Source: Prosthecobacter sp. (lineage in GTDB: Bacteria > Verrucomicrobiota > Verrucomicrobiia > Verrucomicrobiales > Verrucomicrobiaceae). Taken from it: a stretch of DNA of 64,000 bases. Position numbers and translations under genes: made by a program. Positions within the stretch are counted from its first letter, which is position 1. Each line of letters starts with the position of its first letter. Of the stretch, positions 62,965 through 64,000 are shown in pieces. Below the pieces are notes generated by a model. That model was not told where the DNA came from and ran no database searches. It worked only from the letters and a program-made list of their open reading frames with translations. The stretch lies in assembly GCA_017853885.1 (NCBI GenBank), contig JAFMIR010000009.1, positions 62,001-126,000 of the forward strand, in the 5' to 3' direction.

Positions 62965-63810
62965 TCACAAAAGCTCCTCGACGAACGTCTTCGAATCGAA
63001 CGGCTGGAAGTCCTCCACACGTTCACCGAGCCCAATGAAGCGGGTGGGCACGCCAAGCTCTTGTTGGATCGCAACGAGGACGCCGCCTTTGCCACTGCCG
63101 TCGAGCTTGGTGACGATGACGCCAGTGAGAGGAATAGCTTTGTGAAATTCACGAGCTTGGAAAAGGGCGTTACCGCCCGTGGTGGCATCGCAAACAAGCA
63201 GCACCTCATGAGGCGAATTCGGGTCGCGACGGCCGAGGATGCGATGAATCTTCTTCAGTTCCTCCATGAGATTGTGCTTCGTGTGAAGACGGCCGGCCGT
63301 ATCGCAGATGAGAAAGTCCGCCTGATCTTTAACGGCTTTTTCATAGCCATCGAAGCAAACGGAAGCCGGATCGCCGTTAGGTGGACCTTTAACGAGTGTG
63401 ATGCCTAGACGCTCGCTCCAGACCGTAAGCTGTCCGACAGCAGCAGCGCGGAACGTATCCGCAGCGGCGAGGACGACCTTGTGGCCGCGCTGGTGCAAAA
63501 CATGCGCAAGCTTAGCCGTGGAGGTTGTCTTGCCAGTCCCGTTCACACCGACAATGAGCAGGACTTTGGGCTTTCCTTGGAGTGGGGTGATCTGCGGGAC
63601 CGTTTCGGGCAGAATCTTCCGCACATGCTCACGGGCCACCTGGACGATGTCTGCCCCATGCAGCTTACGCTGCTGCGCTTTGAGATCGTTGACGATCTGC
63701 ACGGCGAGGCGTGGGCCGAGGTCGCCACTGATGAGAGATGCCTCCAGTTCGTCCCAGTCGATGTCGGGCTTGGTGAAGCGTTGCAGCAGCGATTTGAAGA
63801 AACCGGCCAT
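62965..63810 (-). CDS. ftsY: signal recognition particle receptor FtsY
   Basis: The 281-residue protein is the NG domain of FtsY, without the long acidic A domain of E. coli. GTPase motifs: G1 LLIVGVNGTGKTTSTAKLA, the insertion-box DTFRAAAVGQLTVW, G3 DTAGRLHTKHNLMEEL, G4 TKLDGSGKGG and the closing GLGERVEDFQPFDSKTFVE. It receives SRP-ribosome complexes at the inner membrane. It starts two bases after the nusB stop, so they form one operon. Confidence 0.95.
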   Translation of the reverse strand: MAGFFKSLLQRFTKPDIDWDELEASLISGDLGPRLAVQIVNDLKAQQRKLHGADIVQVAREHVRKILPETVPQITPLQGKPKVLLIVGVNGTGKTTSTAKLAHVLHQRGHKVVLAAADTFRAAAVGQLTVWSERLGITLVKGPPNGDPASVCFDGYEKAVKDQADFLICDTAGRLHTKHNLMEELKKIHRILGRRDPNSPHEVLLVCDATTGGNALFQAREFHKAIPLTGVIVTKLDGSGKGGVLVAIQQELGVPTRFIGLGERVEDFQPFDSKTFVEELL

Positions 63811-63812
63811 GG

Positions 63813-64000
63813 TCAGTCTTCCTTCGGTGCGGGTGCTGTTTTGGAATACTTCGGCTCGTTCGGACGCAGCTTCTTGGCGAGACGGTCGAGCACGCCATTC
63901 ACAAAAGAGCCGGACTCTCCGGCACTGAGTGCCTTGGCCACCTCGATGGCTTCGTTCAGAATGACTGGGCCTGGCACATCCGGGCAGAAGGCGAGCTCAT
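63813..64000 (-). CDS. nusB: transcription antitermination factor NusB, C-terminal part
   Basis: The frame runs off the right edge on the minus strand; 62 codons are visible before the stop at 63813. The typical NusB C-terminus is clear: [20 protein letters not shown] followed by [17 protein letters not shown] basic tail ([15 protein letters not shown]) ends it. NusB binds boxA RNA with S10 in rRNA antitermination. It lies directly upstream of ftsY. Confidence 0.85.
   Translation of the reverse strand, partial: ELAFCPDVPGPVILNEAIEVAKALSAGESGSFVNGVLDRLAKKLRPNEPKYSKTAPAPKED

Noticed and set aside
1..64000. tRNA, rRNA, CRISPR, prophage or insertion sequence
   Set aside because: I looked for cloverleaf-like segments, repeat-spacer arrays, integrases, transposases and terminal inverted repeats and found none that I could support; a short RNA could be missed by eye.

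Overview
The window looks like a chromosomal segment from a member of the Verrucomicrobiota, probably near Verrucomicrobiaceae/Prosthecobacter. That placement is inferred from gene content, not from a marker search. It rests on a PVC-type giant secreted dehydrogenase with HEAT repeats and a C-terminal haem site, an SGSH-like sulfatase, Gfo/Idh/MocA and xylose-isomerase-like proteins with export signals, and a lipoprotein with a Planctomycete-type single-haem domain. A chlamydia-like ribonucleotide reductase and a membrane pyrophosphatase fit the same picture. Coding density is high. I see no phage, insertion sequence, CRISPR array, rRNA or tRNA gene.

Layout. 1-4293: a type I secretion operon (ABC exporter cut by the left edge, HlyD-like adaptor, TolC-like channel). 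4510-7945: an outer-membrane barrel protein and a PAS-rich NarL-type two-component pair. 7996-9796: small exported or lipidated proteins and a ribosome-hibernation-like protein, followed by an AT-richer, gene-poor stretch to about 10637. 10638-13687: secreted proteins, including a parallel beta-helix protein. 13763-15055: an SbtA/SbtB bicarbonate transporter with its PII-like regulator. 15115-19361 (minus): dus, a degenerate receiver, an exported protein, parC. 19601-28335: sulfatase, folP, fur, cinA with an AAA_28 kinase-like gene, cytochrome lipoprotein, M19-like peptidase, AsmA-like protein, glutaredoxin-like protein. 28383-33063: lipA, a yqjD/yqjE/yqjK-like envelope cluster, two tandem pilT genes. 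33119-41501: HAD phosphatase, hppA, DMT permease, pgi, a sugar isomerase-like protein, an RRM protein. 41587-48314: mnmA, a membrane protein with a Nudix hydrolase, and the 1384-residue ThuA/dehydrogenase/HEAT/cytochrome fusion. 48698-53204: nrdB-nrdA. 53459-64000: ggt, Gfo/Idh oxidoreductase, a MurQ/GCKR-like SIS protein, argS, a TPR-thioredoxin fusion, ftsY and the tail of nusB.

Most notable observations. (1) The ABC exporter has lost the Walker A lysine, the Q-loop glutamine and the H-loop histidine. (2) NrdB carries both signature substitutions of subclass Ic reductases (Glu for the first Asp ligand, Leu for the radical Tyr) and is preceded by an NrdR-box-like palindrome. (3) A short repeat (ATTCGACATTC...ATTCGTCATT) recurs close upstream of four unrelated genes, always in the orientation of the gene it precedes; a second pyrimidine-rich leader repeat precedes parC and a pilT gene. 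(4) Several short genes, including a 48-residue lipoprotein, lie in gaps between larger genes.
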